NCBI RefSeq assembly: GCF_022024115.1
Contig: NZ_CP091792.1
Coordinates: 1,674,001-1,738,000, forward strand
Direction of reading: 5' to 3'
DNA: 64,000 bases
Source: Prevotella communis
GTDB taxonomy: Bacteria > Bacteroidota > Bacteroidia > Bacteroidales > Bacteroidaceae
The notes beneath the pieces are model-generated. The model was not told the origin of the DNA, did not search any database, and worked only from the letters and a program-made list of their open reading frames with translations. This document shows positions 1-9,038 of the stretch, one piece after another. Position 1 is the stretch's first letter. Each line of letters starts with the position of its first letter. The position numbers and the translations under genes were made by a program.

Positions 1-2685
1 AAATTCACTCTTCTCGGGCTTCTGGTAGGGGGCGTCGAGCATAATCTTTGTAGCCGTCTCGATGAAGTTGCGTTTCAGAATCTTAGAAACAAAGGGGAAC
101 GAACGGGAGGCACGCAGGTTACACTCAATGACCTTCACCTCGCGGTTCTTTGCCAGGAACTGGATATTGAAAGGACCGGAGATGTTGAGTTCGGCTGCAA
201 TCTTATGGGCAATCTTCTTAATCTGACGGATAGTAGAGAAATAGATGTGCTGTGCAGGGAACACCATCGTTGCATCACCAGAGTGCACACCGGCATACTC
301 TACGTGCTCAGAGATCGCGTACTCAATCACCTCACCCTTGTCGGCTACGGCGTCGAACTCTATCTCCTTGGTCTCAGTCATGAACTTAGACACCACCACG
401 GGGAATTCCTTGGATACCTCTGTAGCCATATTCAGGAAGCGTTGCAGTTCTTCCTCGTCATAGCATACGTTCATCGCAGCACCAGAGAGCACATATGAGG
501 GACGCACCAGGACGGGATAGCCCACTTTGTCAACGAACTCCTTCACATCGTCGAAGCTCGTCAGCGCACGCCAGGCGGGCTGGTCGATACCAAGCTTATC
601 GAGCATAGCTGAGAACTTGTCGCGGTTCTCGGCACGGTCGATATCTACGGGAGAGGTTCCCAGTACAGGCACACCCTGACGGTGGAGCTTCATGGCGAGG
701 TTGTTTGGAATCTGACCACCCACTGAAACGATAACACCACGAGGCTGCTCTAAATCCATCACGTCGAGCACACGCTCCAACGAGAGTTCATCGAAGTAGA
801 GACGGTCGCACATATCGTAGTCGGTAGATACGGTCTCGGGATTGTAGTTGATCATGATAGACTTATAGCCCAACTTACGAGCGGTGTTGATAGTATTTAC
901 TGAACACCAGTCGAACTCTACACTCGAACCGATACGGTAAGCGCCTGAACCTAAGACAACTACAGATTTCTCGTTATTGTAATAGTTGATGTCGTGGGCA
1001 ACCTTGTATTTCTCGCCCTTGGTGTCGCCAAAGGCAGGTACGTGGGTATAGGTGAAGTAGAGATAGTTGGTGAGCTCAGGATGTTCGCTGGCTACTGTGG
1101 GGATGCGCTTTACAGAAGGCATGATGCCACGCTGTTTGCGGAGCTTGCGCACCTCAAGGTTCTCCTTCTCCATATTGGTTGACTTGGTCTTAAGCACAAA
1201 GCGTGCAATCTGGAAGTCTGAGAAGCCACAACGCTTCACCTCAAGCAGCAGTTCGTCTGAGAGATCCTCCAGCTTATCGAACTTCTGCAACTCGTGCTTC
1301 AGGTCAACGATGTGCTTCAGTCTTTCAAGGAACCATACATCAATCTTGGTCAGTTCCTCGATGCGCTCAATGGTATAGCCCTCTTCCAGAGCCTGGGCAA
1401 TAGCGAAGATACGTAGGTCGGTGGGGTTAGCCAACTCGTTGTCGAGGTCGTCGAACTTGGTGTGGTCGTTGCCCACGAAGCCATGCATGCCCTGACCAAT
1501 CATGCGCAAGCCCTTCTGAATCATTTCCTCGAAAGAGCGACCGATACTCATTATCTCACCTACGGACTTCATTGATGAACCAATCTGACGGCTGACGCCA
1601 GCGAACTTCGTGAGGTCCCAACGGGGAATCTTGCATATCATATAGTCGAGCGAGGGAGCAACATATGCAGAACTTGTAGTTCCCATCTCGCCAATCTGGT
1701 CGAGGGTATAGCCCAGCGCAATCTTAGCTGCTACGAAAGCGAGCGGATAACCCGTAGCTTTTGAAGCCAAGGCTGAAGAACGGCTCAGACGTGCGTTGAT
1801 CTCAATGATACGATAGTCGTTGGTCGTAGCGTTGAAAGCAAACTGGATGTTGCACTCGCCCACGATACCCAGATGACGCACACACTTGATAGTAATTTCC
1901 TGCAGCATCTTAACCTGTTCCTCGGTCAATGAACAAGTAGGAGCCACTACGATACTTTCGCCCGTGTGGATACCCAGGGGGTCGAAGTTCTCCATAGAGG
2001 CCACGGTGAAGCAGCGGTCGTTGGCATCACGGATGCACTCGAACTCAATCTCCTTCCAGCCCTTCAGGCTCTCTTCAACCAGAATCTGGGGTGCAAAGGT
2101 GAAGGCCGACTCAGCCAGCTCTACAAAGGCTTTCTCATCAGGACAGATACCAGAACCCAGTCCTCCCAGCGCATAAGCTGAGCGAATCATGATGGGGAAG
2201 CCTATCTCGTGGGCTGCCTTCAGCGCATCTTCCATATTCTCTACGGCGTGGCTTACGGGCGTCTTCAGACTGATCTCGTCGAGTTTCTTCACAAAACGGT
2301 CACGGTCCTCGGTATCCATGATAGCCTCAACACTGGTACCCAGCACCTGTACACCATATTCCTTGAGTGTACCGTTCAAATAAAGTTCTGTACCGCAGTT
2401 TAGGGCTGTCTGTCCACCAAATGCCAAAAGGATACCATCAGGACGTTCCTTCTTGATGATTTCCGTGACGAAATGCGCATTAACCGGTTGGAAATACACT
2501 TGGTCGGCAATACCTTCCGAGGTCTGGATGGTGGCAATGTTTGGGTTTACCAACACGCTCTTGATGCCCTCTTCACGCAGGGCTTTCAGTGCCTGTGAGC
2601 CTGAGTAGTCGAACTCACCTGCCTGTCCGATTTTCAGTGCGCCCGAACCGAGTACGAGCACCTTCTTAAGATTCTTTTTGTTCAT
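1..2685 (-). CDS. carB: Carbamoyl-phosphate synthase large subunit, 3' end off window
   Basis: Makes carbamoyl phosphate from bicarbonate, ammonia (channelled from CarA glutaminase) and two ATP, for pyrimidine and arginine synthesis. Translation from ATG at 2685 gives 895 codons with no stop before the window edge. Two homologous halves are visible: the first opens with VLVLGSGALKIGQAGEFDYS, and the second near residue 570 with VVVLGSGAYRIGSSVEFDW. ATP-grasp signatures such as ALGGLGSG and EINARLSRSSALASK are present. The usual length is about 1070, so the C-terminal allosteric domain is missing only because of the edge. The N-terminal signature resembles the animal/fungal CAD-type enzyme more than E. 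coli CarB (see findings). A TAAATTTG element at 2715-2722 on this strand is a plausible promoter, giving a short leader in the 127-nt gap after the upstream glycosidase gene. Identification is secure. Confidence 0.97.
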   Translation of the reverse strand, partial: MNKKNLKKVLVLGSGALKIGQAGEFDYSGSQALKALREEGIKSVLVNPNIATIQTSEGIADQVYFQPVNAHFVTEIIKKERPDGILLAFGGQTALNCGTELYLNGTLKEYGVQVLGTSVEAIMDTEDRDRFVKKLDEISLKTPVSHAVENMEDALKAAHEIGFPIMIRSAYALGGLGSGICPDEKAFVELAESAFTFAPQILVEESLKGWKEIEFECIRDANDRCFTVASMENFDPLGIHTGESIVVAPTCSLTEEQVKMLQEITIKCVRHLGIVGECNIQFAFNATTNDYRIIEINARLSRSSALASKATGYPLAFVAAKIALGYTLDQIGEMGTTSSAYVAPSLDYMICKIPRWDLTKFAGVSRQIGSSMKSVGEIMSIGRSFEEMIQKGLRMIGQGMHGFVGNDHTKFDDLDNELANPTDLRIFAIAQALEEGYTIERIEELTKIDVWFLERLKHIVDLKHELQKFDKLEDLSDELLLEVKRCGFSDFQIARFVLKTKSTNMEKENLEVRKLRKQRGIMPSVKRIPTVASEHPELTNYLYFTYTHVPAFGDTKGEKYKVAHDINYYNNEKSVVVLGSGAYRIGSSVEFDWCSVNTINTARKLGYKSIMINYNPETVSTDYDMCDRLYFDELSLERVLDVMDLEQPRGVIVSVGGQIPNNLAMKLHRQGVPVLGTSPVDIDRAENRDKFSAMLDKLGIDQPAWRALTSFDDVKEFVDKVGYPVLVRPSYVLSGAAMNVCYDEEELQRFLNMATEVSKEFPVVVSKFMTETKEIEFDAVADKGEVIEYAISEHVEYAGVHSGDATMVFPAQHIYFSTIRQIKKIAHKIAAELNISGPFNIQFLAKNREVKVIECNLRASRSFPFVSKILKRNFIETATKIMLDAPYQKPEKSEF

Positions 2686-2714
2686 TTATTTTAGGGTTTA
2701 AGTCAAATTGGTTG

Positions 2715-2722
2715 CAAATTTA
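2715..2722 (-). promoter_or_regulatory. Candidate -7 element for carB
   Basis: On the minus strand the bases read TAAATTTG, matching the Bacteroidetes TAnnTTTG element, 30 nt upstream of the carB ATG. No clear TTTG box was found 19-21 bp further upstream, so this is a half-match only. Confidence 0.4.
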
Positions 2723-2812
2723 CTAATATTTATTGAAATACCACGTCTAAATTTGAATATTTTTGCAAAATATGACGCTATTTGGATAGGGTGTTTATTT
2801 TTATGCAGGATA

Positions 2813-4423
2813 TCAGCGTTTGATGCTAAAGAAACCGATGCGATGGTTACGTCCTTTTTTGCCCAGTGAACGCAGCTGATAGATGCCGTTAGGCAGACCA
2901 TCTACCGACAAGAAAGCAGAGTAGGGGCGTAGGGCTACTTGGCGTCCATCGAGGGTTTCAACGATTACAAATTCAGCATCAAGGATGGTACCTTTTTCGG
3001 GCAGGGCGATAGGACGTCCGTCGGTCTTACTGATAGTGGGAGCTGCATAGCGCTTGCCCACGTTGAGCAGAAGTTGGGCGGGTGTGCTCTCTATGCCATA
3101 GCGGTTCATCGCTGTGACGGCATAGTTCTTTCCATTATTTGGCACCAGCAGACTTGTCTTGGTGATTCTGGCGGCTACCAGGTTCTCAGCCTTTGTGATA
3201 TCTACGGGGAAGTCCTCGCTGGCATATATATTATAATAGATGTGGGGAGCATCGCTCTTATCGGTAGATGCCTGCCAGGAGAGGGTGTTATGATGCAGGG
3301 CAAGTTGAGAGGGTTCTGTTGGGGCTGGCTGCCCGGTCCATGTCATGGGTGGTACAAGTGCTGGCGTCTGGTTGAAACGCACGGTGAAGTCGTAGATGCC
3401 TTTCACGTTGTCGGTAAAGAACTTGGAACGGAAGAAGCAATGTCCCATGCCCAGTTGACGACTGACGTTCATCTGACGTACCACCTGGTCGAGTGTCCAC
3501 TTGCCTTCGCGAGGGTCGAGGAAATAGATGCCAAGACCTGGTACTACAGGACGTCCGGCACTCTGTTCCTGCCAGTCGATTGCGAAGGGGAAAAAGTTAT
3601 TACCCTGGAAATACATCATCGGGAACAGTCCGTCCATCAGTCCGTCGCGAAGCCAGGCTTGTGCATCCTGGCATACGGTGGTCCGGGCATTCCATCCACC
3701 GGCACGATAGCGGCGAAGGTCATCATATTTTCCAATAGGAGAACAAGTCAGTTTGACCCATGGCTTCTCTGTCTTAACTGCCTTGTTGATTTTACGAACG
3801 ATGCTGGTAATGTACTCGCGGCCTTGCGGACGACTTACTTTGATTTTCCATGTCTCAGGATAGCGGATGTAGTCCAGGTGAATGCCGTCAACATCATAGT
3901 TGGTTACAATCTCCTTGCAGATAGAGGCTATATAGTCGCCAGTCTGCCCCTGTTCGGGATCCATGTAGCCATCGTCGCCAATCTTCTTGATTAGCTTGGG
4001 GAATTTCTGACGCAACTGCTTGCAACCCAGTTTGTTCCATTTTCCAACGGGGATGGTTACAACCCAAGCATGGCACTCCATGCCACGCTTGTGACACTCA
4101 TCGATACACAGTTGCAAGGGGTCGTAGGAAGCCTTGCGGCCAGGCGTACCCGTGATGCAGCCGTCCCATGGTTCGATGGCCGAGGGATAAATGGTCGTAC
4201 CGCGTACGCGTGTCTGTACGAGTACGGTATTGATACCTGCTTTCTGTAACTGGTCCAGTATTTGGGTGAGTTCGCGTTTCTGAGCTTCCGACTGATAGGA
4301 GTGAGGCCAGTCTATACCACCGATGGTTGTGAGCCAGACGGCCCTGACTTCGTACTTGGGAGATTGCGCCTGAACTGCGATAAAGGCGCATACTAGAATA
4401 AGAAAACAGATAAATTTCTTCAT
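2813..4423 (-). CDS. Secreted family-10-like glycosyl hydrolase (GHL10/DUF187 type)
   Basis: A 536-residue exported protein with an N-terminal signal peptide (MKKFICFLILVCAFIAVQAQ). The mature part begins with the GHL10 hallmark EVRAVWLTTIGGIDWP and carries VDGIHLDYIRYPE near residue 190, where family members place acidic catalytic residues. A fibronectin-like region (about residues 380-470) and a short C-terminal tail follow. The family (for example YngK and DigH relatives) acts on glycan strands, in DigH on denuded peptidoglycan; the substrate here is inferred only. I chose ATG 4423 over the upstream in-frame ATG at 4444 because it gives a clean signal peptide and the upstream ATG lies inside the promoter element. 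It is divergent from cstA and followed by carB on the same strand. Confidence 0.85.
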   Translation of the reverse strand: MKKFICFLILVCAFIAVQAQSPKYEVRAVWLTTIGGIDWPHSYQSEAQKRELTQILDQLQKAGINTVLVQTRVRGTTIYPSAIEPWDGCITGTPGRKASYDPLQLCIDECHKRGMECHAWVVTIPVGKWNKLGCKQLRQKFPKLIKKIGDDGYMDPEQGQTGDYIASICKEIVTNYDVDGIHLDYIRYPETWKIKVSRPQGREYITSIVRKINKAVKTEKPWVKLTCSPIGKYDDLRRYRAGGWNARTTVCQDAQAWLRDGLMDGLFPMMYFQGNNFFPFAIDWQEQSAGRPVVPGLGIYFLDPREGKWTLDQVVRQMNVSRQLGMGHCFFRSKFFTDNVKGIYDFTVRFNQTPALVPPMTWTGQPAPTEPSQLALHHNTLSWQASTDKSDAPHIYYNIYASEDFPVDITKAENLVAARITKTSLLVPNNGKNYAVTAMNRYGIESTPAQLLLNVGKRYAAPTISKTDGRPIALPEKGTILDAEFVIVETLDGRQVALRPYSAFLSVDGLPNGIYQLRSLGKKGRNHRIGFFSIKR

Positions 4424-4441
4424 TTCTTGATGTTTTGCCTG

Positions 4442-4449
4442 CAAAGGTA
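4442..4449 (-). promoter_or_regulatory. -7 element for the glycosidase gene
   Basis: Minus strand reads TACCTTTG followed by C, a perfect TAnnTTTG, 19 nt upstream of the ATG at 4423. The -33 position falls in AT-rich heptad repeats without a TTTG. Confidence 0.6.
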
Positions 4450-4459
4450 GAAAATAATT

Positions 4460-4487
4460 ATGAATTATGAATTATGAATTGTGAATT
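4460..4487. repeat. Four 7-bp tandem units between divergent promoters
   Basis: Three copies of atgaatt and one gtgaatt sit head to tail between the two divergent -7 elements at 4442 and 4494. Belongs to the wider set of 7-bp-period arrays in this window. Confidence 0.85.
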
Positions 4488-4493
4488 ATTTTG

Positions 4494-4501
4494 TATCTTT
4501 G
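4494..4501 (+). promoter_or_regulatory. -7 element for cstA
   Basis: TATCTTTG followed by C, a perfect TAnnTTTG, 32 nt upstream of the chosen cstA start. No TTTG box at the expected distance. Confidence 0.6.
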
Positions 4502-4532
4502 CATCGTCAAATTTGATAAAAGAAAAGCAGAA

Positions 4533-5900
4533 ATGATTACTTTTGTACTGAGCCTTGCGGCTCTGGTTCTGGGCTATTTCCTTTATGGCCGTTTTGTAGA
4601 GAGAGTTTTCGGACCTGACGACAGACCTACGCCTGCCATTGCCAAGGCCGACGGTGTGGACTTCATGGTGCTGCCTTCATGGAAGATTTTCATGATACAG
4701 TTCCTGAACATTGCAGGTACTGGACCTATCTTTGGTGCCATCATGGGTGCCAAGTTCGGACCGGCTGCCTATCTCTGGATTGTCTTCGGATGTATCTTTG
4801 CAGGTGCTACGCACGACTATCTGAGCGGTATGCTGAGTATTCGTAACGGTGGCGCTAACCTTCCTGAGATTATTGGAAAATACCTGGGTAATGCCACAAA
4901 GCAGATTATGCTGATTTTCTCGGTTTTCCTGCTGATGATGGTAGGAGCCGTGTTTGTGTACAGTCCTGCCTTGTTGCTGCAGAAACTGTGCCTGAGTAGT
5001 GTGCCAGGCATCGAGATACTGAGTAACAGTACATTCTGGATTATTGTCATCTTCGTGTATTATATCATTGCCACGATGATGCCTATCGATAAGATTATCG
5101 GAAAGATTTACCCCTTGTTCGCATTCTCCCTGTTGTTTATGGCTGTAGCCCTGATGGCGATGTTGTTTGTGAAGATGCCAGATATCCCTGAGGTGTGGGA
5201 GGGCGTTGGAGAGGCCTCGCTCACAACGAAGAGCATCTTCCCCTGTCTGTTTATCACTATTGCCTGTGGCGCTATCAGTGGCTTCCACGCCACGCAGAGT
5301 CCGTTGATGGCGCGTTGCGTGAAGAGTGAGAAGATGGGTCGTCCTATATTCTACGGCGCTATGATTACTGAGGGTCTGGTAGCTCTTATCTGGGCTACGG
5401 TAGCTATGTATTTCTTCTACAATGAGCCAACACCTGGATATCAGGAGATGGCTGGTGGTGAGGAGATCATCAGTAAGGCACCGGCAATTGTGAGCATGGT
5501 GTGCGACAACTGGCTGGGGCTCTTTGGAAGTATTCTGGCCATTCTGGGTGTAGTGGCTGCACCTATCACCAGTGGTGATACGGCGTTACGCTCAGCACGA
5601 CTCATCATTGCTGATTTCATCCACCTGGAGCAGAAGACGATGCGCAAGCGTCTGTATGTCTGCATTCCCATGTTTGCGGCTGTCATTGCCCTGCTTATTT
5701 GGCAGATGGCCAACCCTGAAGGCTTTGACGTCATCTGGAGCTGGTTCGGCTGGAGTAACCAAACCTTGTCTGTCTTCACACTATGGGCTATCACGGTTTA
5801 TCTGTATCAACAGAAGAAGAACTACTGGATTTCGCTGGTTCCTGCCGTATTCATGACGGTGGTGAGTGTGGTGTATCTGCTAACGGAGCAAATTTTTTAA
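4533..5900 (+). CDS. cstA: Carbon starvation protein CstA family transporter
   Basis: A 455-residue polytopic inner-membrane protein of the CstA family, whose members import peptides or pyruvate. Family features include GTGPIFGAIMGAKFGP near residue 60, NGGANLPEI around 105, and SGFHATQSPLMARC near 250. There are about a dozen hydrophobic segments. E. coli CstA is about 700 residues; the short form is common in Bacteroidetes. ATG 4533 was preferred to 4491, because 4491 overlaps the promoter element at 4494 and the extra residues are hydrophilic and unlike the family. Substrate is not determinable from sequence. Confidence 0.9.
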   Translation: MITFVLSLAALVLGYFLYGRFVERVFGPDDRPTPAIAKADGVDFMVLPSWKIFMIQFLNIAGTGPIFGAIMGAKFGPAAYLWIVFGCIFAGATHDYLSGMLSIRNGGANLPEIIGKYLGNATKQIMLIFSVFLLMMVGAVFVYSPALLLQKLCLSSVPGIEILSNSTFWIIVIFVYYIIATMMPIDKIIGKIYPLFAFSLLFMAVALMAMLFVKMPDIPEVWEGVGEASLTTKSIFPCLFITIACGAISGFHATQSPLMARCVKSEKMGRPIFYGAMITEGLVALIWATVAMYFFYNEPTPGYQEMAGGEEIISKAPAIVSMVCDNWLGLFGSILAILGVVAAPITSGDTALRSARLIIADFIHLEQKTMRKRLYVCIPMFAAVIALLIWQMANPEGFDVIWSWFGWSNQTLSVFTLWAITVYLYQQKKNYWISLVPAVFMTVVSVVYLLTEQIF

Positions 5901-5905
5901 TGTCA

Positions 5906-5951
5906 CGATAACGTAACAACGTGATAACGATATAACGAGACAACGAATAAT
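5906..5951. repeat. 8-bp tandem array, consensus CGnnAYAA
   Basis: CG dinucleotides fall exactly every 8 bp at 5912, 5920, 5928, 5936 and 5944, each followed by nnAYAA (for example cgtaacaa, cgatataa). A partial unit starts at 5906. It fills the gap between cstA and the next gene. The same unit recurs at 26524-26560. Confidence 0.85.
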
Positions 5952-5973
5952 TATTAATTAAAAGATATCGATT

Positions 5974-6474
5974 ATGAAAAAATTACTGTTTACGATGCTT
6001 TGCGGACTGATGTTCTCAGTCGCAGGCCAGGCTCAGACACAAGATCGTCTGCCATTTGCTAAGGATAAATACTATGCTTCTGCAGGATTGTCTAATTTCG
6101 ACCTCAACTGGAGCAAGAATCAGAGTTGGCACATGGACCTGAATGCCAAGTGTGGTTATCTGTTTGAAGATGACTGGATGATAACGGGTACATTGGGTTA
6201 CGACTGGCATAAGGTAGGCGACGATACGTTTACACTTGGTGCCGGTCTGCGCTACTATATTGAGCAGAACGGCTTATACCTGGGAGCCAGCGCCAATTAT
6301 GTGAACAGTCCTATCCGTAAGGATTTTGTGCCCAGTGCCCAGTGTGGCTACGCCTTTTTCCTGAACCGTACCGTGACCATCGAACCGGAGGTATATTACA
6401 ACCTCAGTACAAAGAATGTGACGGAGTATAGCGGCTTCGGTATCCGTCTGGGACTTGGTATTTACTTTGAGTAA
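5974..6474 (+). CDS. Small outer-membrane beta-barrel protein
   Basis: A 166-residue protein with a signal peptide ending at about residue 20 (GLMFSVAGQAQ). The rest alternates polar and aromatic residues in short amphipathic strands (LRYYIEQNGLYLGASANY, for example) and ends in an aromatic residue, IYFE, as expected of an eight-stranded OmpX/OmpW-like barrel. No binding or catalytic residues are recognisable. The gene sits 73 bp after cstA and 18 bp before nadC, so it may be cotranscribed with both. Function unknown. Confidence 0.75.
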   Translation: MKKLLFTMLCGLMFSVAGQAQTQDRLPFAKDKYYASAGLSNFDLNWSKNQSWHMDLNAKCGYLFEDDWMITGTLGYDWHKVGDDTFTLGAGLRYYIEQNGLYLGASANYVNSPIRKDFVPSAQCGYAFFLNRTVTIEPEVYYNLSTKNVTEYSGFGIRLGLGIYFE

Positions 6475-6492
6475 TAAAGTAGTGAAGAAATT

Positions 6493-7368
6493 ATGTTAAG
6501 TGTAGAAGAACTGAACGATAAACTGATTGACCTCGCTTTTGCTGAGGATATTGGTGACGGTGACCACACCACGTTGTGCTGTATCCCTAAGGATGCCATG
6601 GGTGAGTCAAAACTGCTGATTAAGGAGGAGGGTATCTTTGCTGGCGTGGAGATTGCCAAGGAGGTATTCCGTCGTTTTGACCCTGAATTGCAAGTAGAGG
6701 TATATATTGAGGATGGTGCGCATGTGAAGCCAGGTGACATCGTGATGAGTGTGAAAGGCAAGGAACAGAGTTTGTTGCAGACGGAGCGCCTGATGTTGAA
6801 TATCCTGCAGCGTATGAGTGGCATTGCCACAATGACGCACAAATATCAGCAGGCGCTGATTGATGCAGGCACGAAGACACGCGTACTCGATACCCGTAAG
6901 ACAACACCTGGTATGCGTATGCTTGAGAAGGAGGCTGTGAAGATTGGTGGCGGTATGAACCATCGTATCGGCTTGTTTGATATGATCCTGCTGAAGGATA
7001 ATCATATTGATTTCTGTGGTGGCGTGCATAATGCCATCTCGCGTGCTAAGCAGTATTGCAAGGATAACGGCAAAGACCTGAAGATAGAGTGCGAGGTGCG
7101 TAACTTCAAAGAGCTGGACGAGGCTCTGGCCGAGGGATGCGACCGCATCATGTTTGACAATTTCACACCTGAGGATACTGAGAAGGCGGTGAAGATTGTC
7201 AACGGACGTGCTGAGACGGAATCAAGTGGTGGTATTACCTACGACACAATGATTCCCTATGCCAAGGCGGGAGTTGACTTCATCTCGTTTGGTGCACTCA
7301 CACACTCGGTGAAAGGACTGGACATGAGTTTCAAGGCTGCAGGCAGCGATAAACTGATTATTAAATAA
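6493..7368 (+). CDS. nadC: Nicotinate-nucleotide pyrophosphorylase (quinolinate phosphoribosyltransferase)
   Basis: Converts quinolinate and PRPP to nicotinate mononucleotide, CO2 and pyrophosphate in de novo NAD synthesis. The 291 residues match the normal family length. Diagnostic motifs are visible: RMSGIATMT, the PRPP/quinolinate-binding VLDTRKTTPGMR around residue 132, HRIGLFDMILLKDNHI near 155-168, and the C-terminal VDFISFGALTHSV. No nadA or nadB is adjacent. The gene ends 3 nt before the C69 peptidase gene, suggesting one transcript. Confidence 0.96.
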   Translation: MLSVEELNDKLIDLAFAEDIGDGDHTTLCCIPKDAMGESKLLIKEEGIFAGVEIAKEVFRRFDPELQVEVYIEDGAHVKPGDIVMSVKGKEQSLLQTERLMLNILQRMSGIATMTHKYQQALIDAGTKTRVLDTRKTTPGMRMLEKEAVKIGGGMNHRIGLFDMILLKDNHIDFCGGVHNAISRAKQYCKDNGKDLKIECEVRNFKELDEALAEGCDRIMFDNFTPEDTEKAVKIVNGRAETESSGGITYDTMIPYAKAGVDFISFGALTHSVKGLDMSFKAAGSDKLIIK

Positions 7369-7371
7369 ATA

Positions 7372-9006
7372 ATGAAAAGACAACTGATTTTATCAGCCAT
7401 GCTCGTTGCTACGGCGGGAGCAATGGCTTGTACTAATTTTATTGTAGGTAAAAAGGCCTCTGTAGATGGCTCTGTGATTTGTTCTTATAGTGCCGACAGT
7501 TATGGCATGTTTCAGGGATTGAAGCATCAGCCTGCCGCCAAGCATCCGAAAGGAACGATGCGTCAGGTGTATGACTGGGACACGAATAAATATGGCGGAG
7601 AAATCCTGGAAGCTGAGGAGACTTATAATGTCATCGGCAATATCAACGAATGGCAGGTAACTATTGGTGAGACAACCTTTGGTGGTCGTGAGGAAATGGT
7701 GGATACCACAGGTATCATCGACTATGGTTCTCTGATTTATATCACCCTGCAGCGTGCTAAGACGGCTCGTCAGGCTATTGATATCATGACGTCACTGGTG
7801 GAGCAGTACGGCTATTGTTCTGAGGGTGAGACCTTCACAATCTGCGACCCCAACGAGGCTTGGATTATGGAAATGATGGGTTGCGCCAGCGACCGAAAGG
7901 TGGAGAAGGGCCGCACGGTATGGGTGGCTCTGCGCATACCAGATGATATGATTTGCGGTCATGCTAACCAGAGTCGTATCACAAAGTTTAATATGAAGGA
8001 CAAGGAGAATGTGCGCTACTCCAAGAACGTGGTCTCTTACGCCCGTAAGATGGGATGGTTCAAGGGTAAGGATGAGGACTTCAGTTATAATGCTGCCTAT
8101 GCTGCTCCTGATTTTTCAGGTCGTCGTATCTGTGATGCACGTGTATGGAGTTTCTTCAACCGTTATGCCGATGGTATGGACCGTTATATCCCCTGGGCTG
8201 AAGGTCATGATGCTAACGCAGAGGTGATGCCTCTGTGGGTGAAGCCCAATAAGAAACTCTCTGTGCAGGATGTGGAAACGGCTATGCGCGACCATTTCGA
8301 GGATACACCATTTGCGCTGGATAGCGACATGGGCGGTGGTATCTGGGAAATGCCCTATCGTCCTACACCTCTTTATTATAAGGTGGATGGCAAGGAGTAT
8401 TTCAATGAGCGTCCCGTATCTACACAGCAGGCCGGCTTTGTGTTTGTAAGTCAGATGCGTTCTTGGTTGCCACGTCAGATTGGTGGCTGTTTCTGGTTTG
8501 CCAATGATGATGGTAATATGGTACCTTTCACACCTGTGTATTGCTGTGCTACGAAGGCTCCCCGTCCTTACGACACACCAGGTGCTGATGAACTGAACTT
8601 CTCCATGGACAATGCTTTCTGGGTACAGAACTGGGTGAGCAACATGGTTTATCCACGTTACTCTATGCTTTTCCCATCCTTGAAGGAGGTTCGCGACTCG
8701 CTGGATAATTCATATTTCCGTGCTCAGAAAGAGGTTGAGGATAAGGCGCTGACACTCGACGAGGCAGCACGTACAAAATATCTCACAGCCTATACAGCAG
8801 AGAAGGCTGAACAGATGTTGGCTCGTTGGCAGAAACTGGCTACTTATCTTATCGTAAAGTATAACGATATGACAGTTAAGCCAGAGGAGAATGGTCAGTT
8901 CACCCGTACAAAGTACGGACTTGGTGCTACGGTGAAGCGTCCTGGTTATTCTGAGAAGTATGCACGCGAAATCGTTAAGCAAACAGGTAAGAAGTTTGAG
9001 AAATAA
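7372..9006 (+). CDS. Secreted C69-family dipeptidase
   Basis: A 544-residue Ntn-hydrolase peptidase of family C69 (PepD type). The N-terminus is a signal-like segment, ATAGAMAC, followed by TNFIVGKKASVDGSVI; Cys20 matches the nucleophile that becomes N-terminal after processing. Further family blocks include GEGETFTICDP-like SEGETFTICDPNEAWIMEM (around residue 150-170) and a C-terminal alpha-helical region. Most bacterial members are cytoplasmic, so the signal sequence makes an envelope or extracellular peptide-scavenging role likely (inference). The start lies 3 nt after the nadC stop. Confidence 0.88.
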   Translation: MKRQLILSAMLVATAGAMACTNFIVGKKASVDGSVICSYSADSYGMFQGLKHQPAAKHPKGTMRQVYDWDTNKYGGEILEAEETYNVIGNINEWQVTIGETTFGGREEMVDTTGIIDYGSLIYITLQRAKTARQAIDIMTSLVEQYGYCSEGETFTICDPNEAWIMEMMGCASDRKVEKGRTVWVALRIPDDMICGHANQSRITKFNMKDKENVRYSKNVVSYARKMGWFKGKDEDFSYNAAYAAPDFSGRRICDARVWSFFNRYADGMDRYIPWAEGHDANAEVMPLWVKPNKKLSVQDVETAMRDHFEDTPFALDSDMGGGIWEMPYRPTPLYYKVDGKEYFNERPVSTQQAGFVFVSQMRSWLPRQIGGCFWFANDDGNMVPFTPVYCCATKAPRPYDTPGADELNFSMDNAFWVQNWVSNMVYPRYSMLFPSLKEVRDSLDNSYFRAQKEVEDKALTLDEAARTKYLTAYTAEKAEQMLARWQKLATYLIVKYNDMTVKPEENGQFTRTKYGLGATVKRPGYSEKYAREIVKQTGKKFEK

Positions 9007-9038
9007 CAAGTGAAATTATTCACTATTCACTTAGAAAT

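Noticed and set aside
2939..3994. Long plus-strand ORF of 351 codons
   Set aside because: It lies opposite the glycosidase gene, whose product has a signal peptide and family motifs. The plus-strand product has no recognisable domain.
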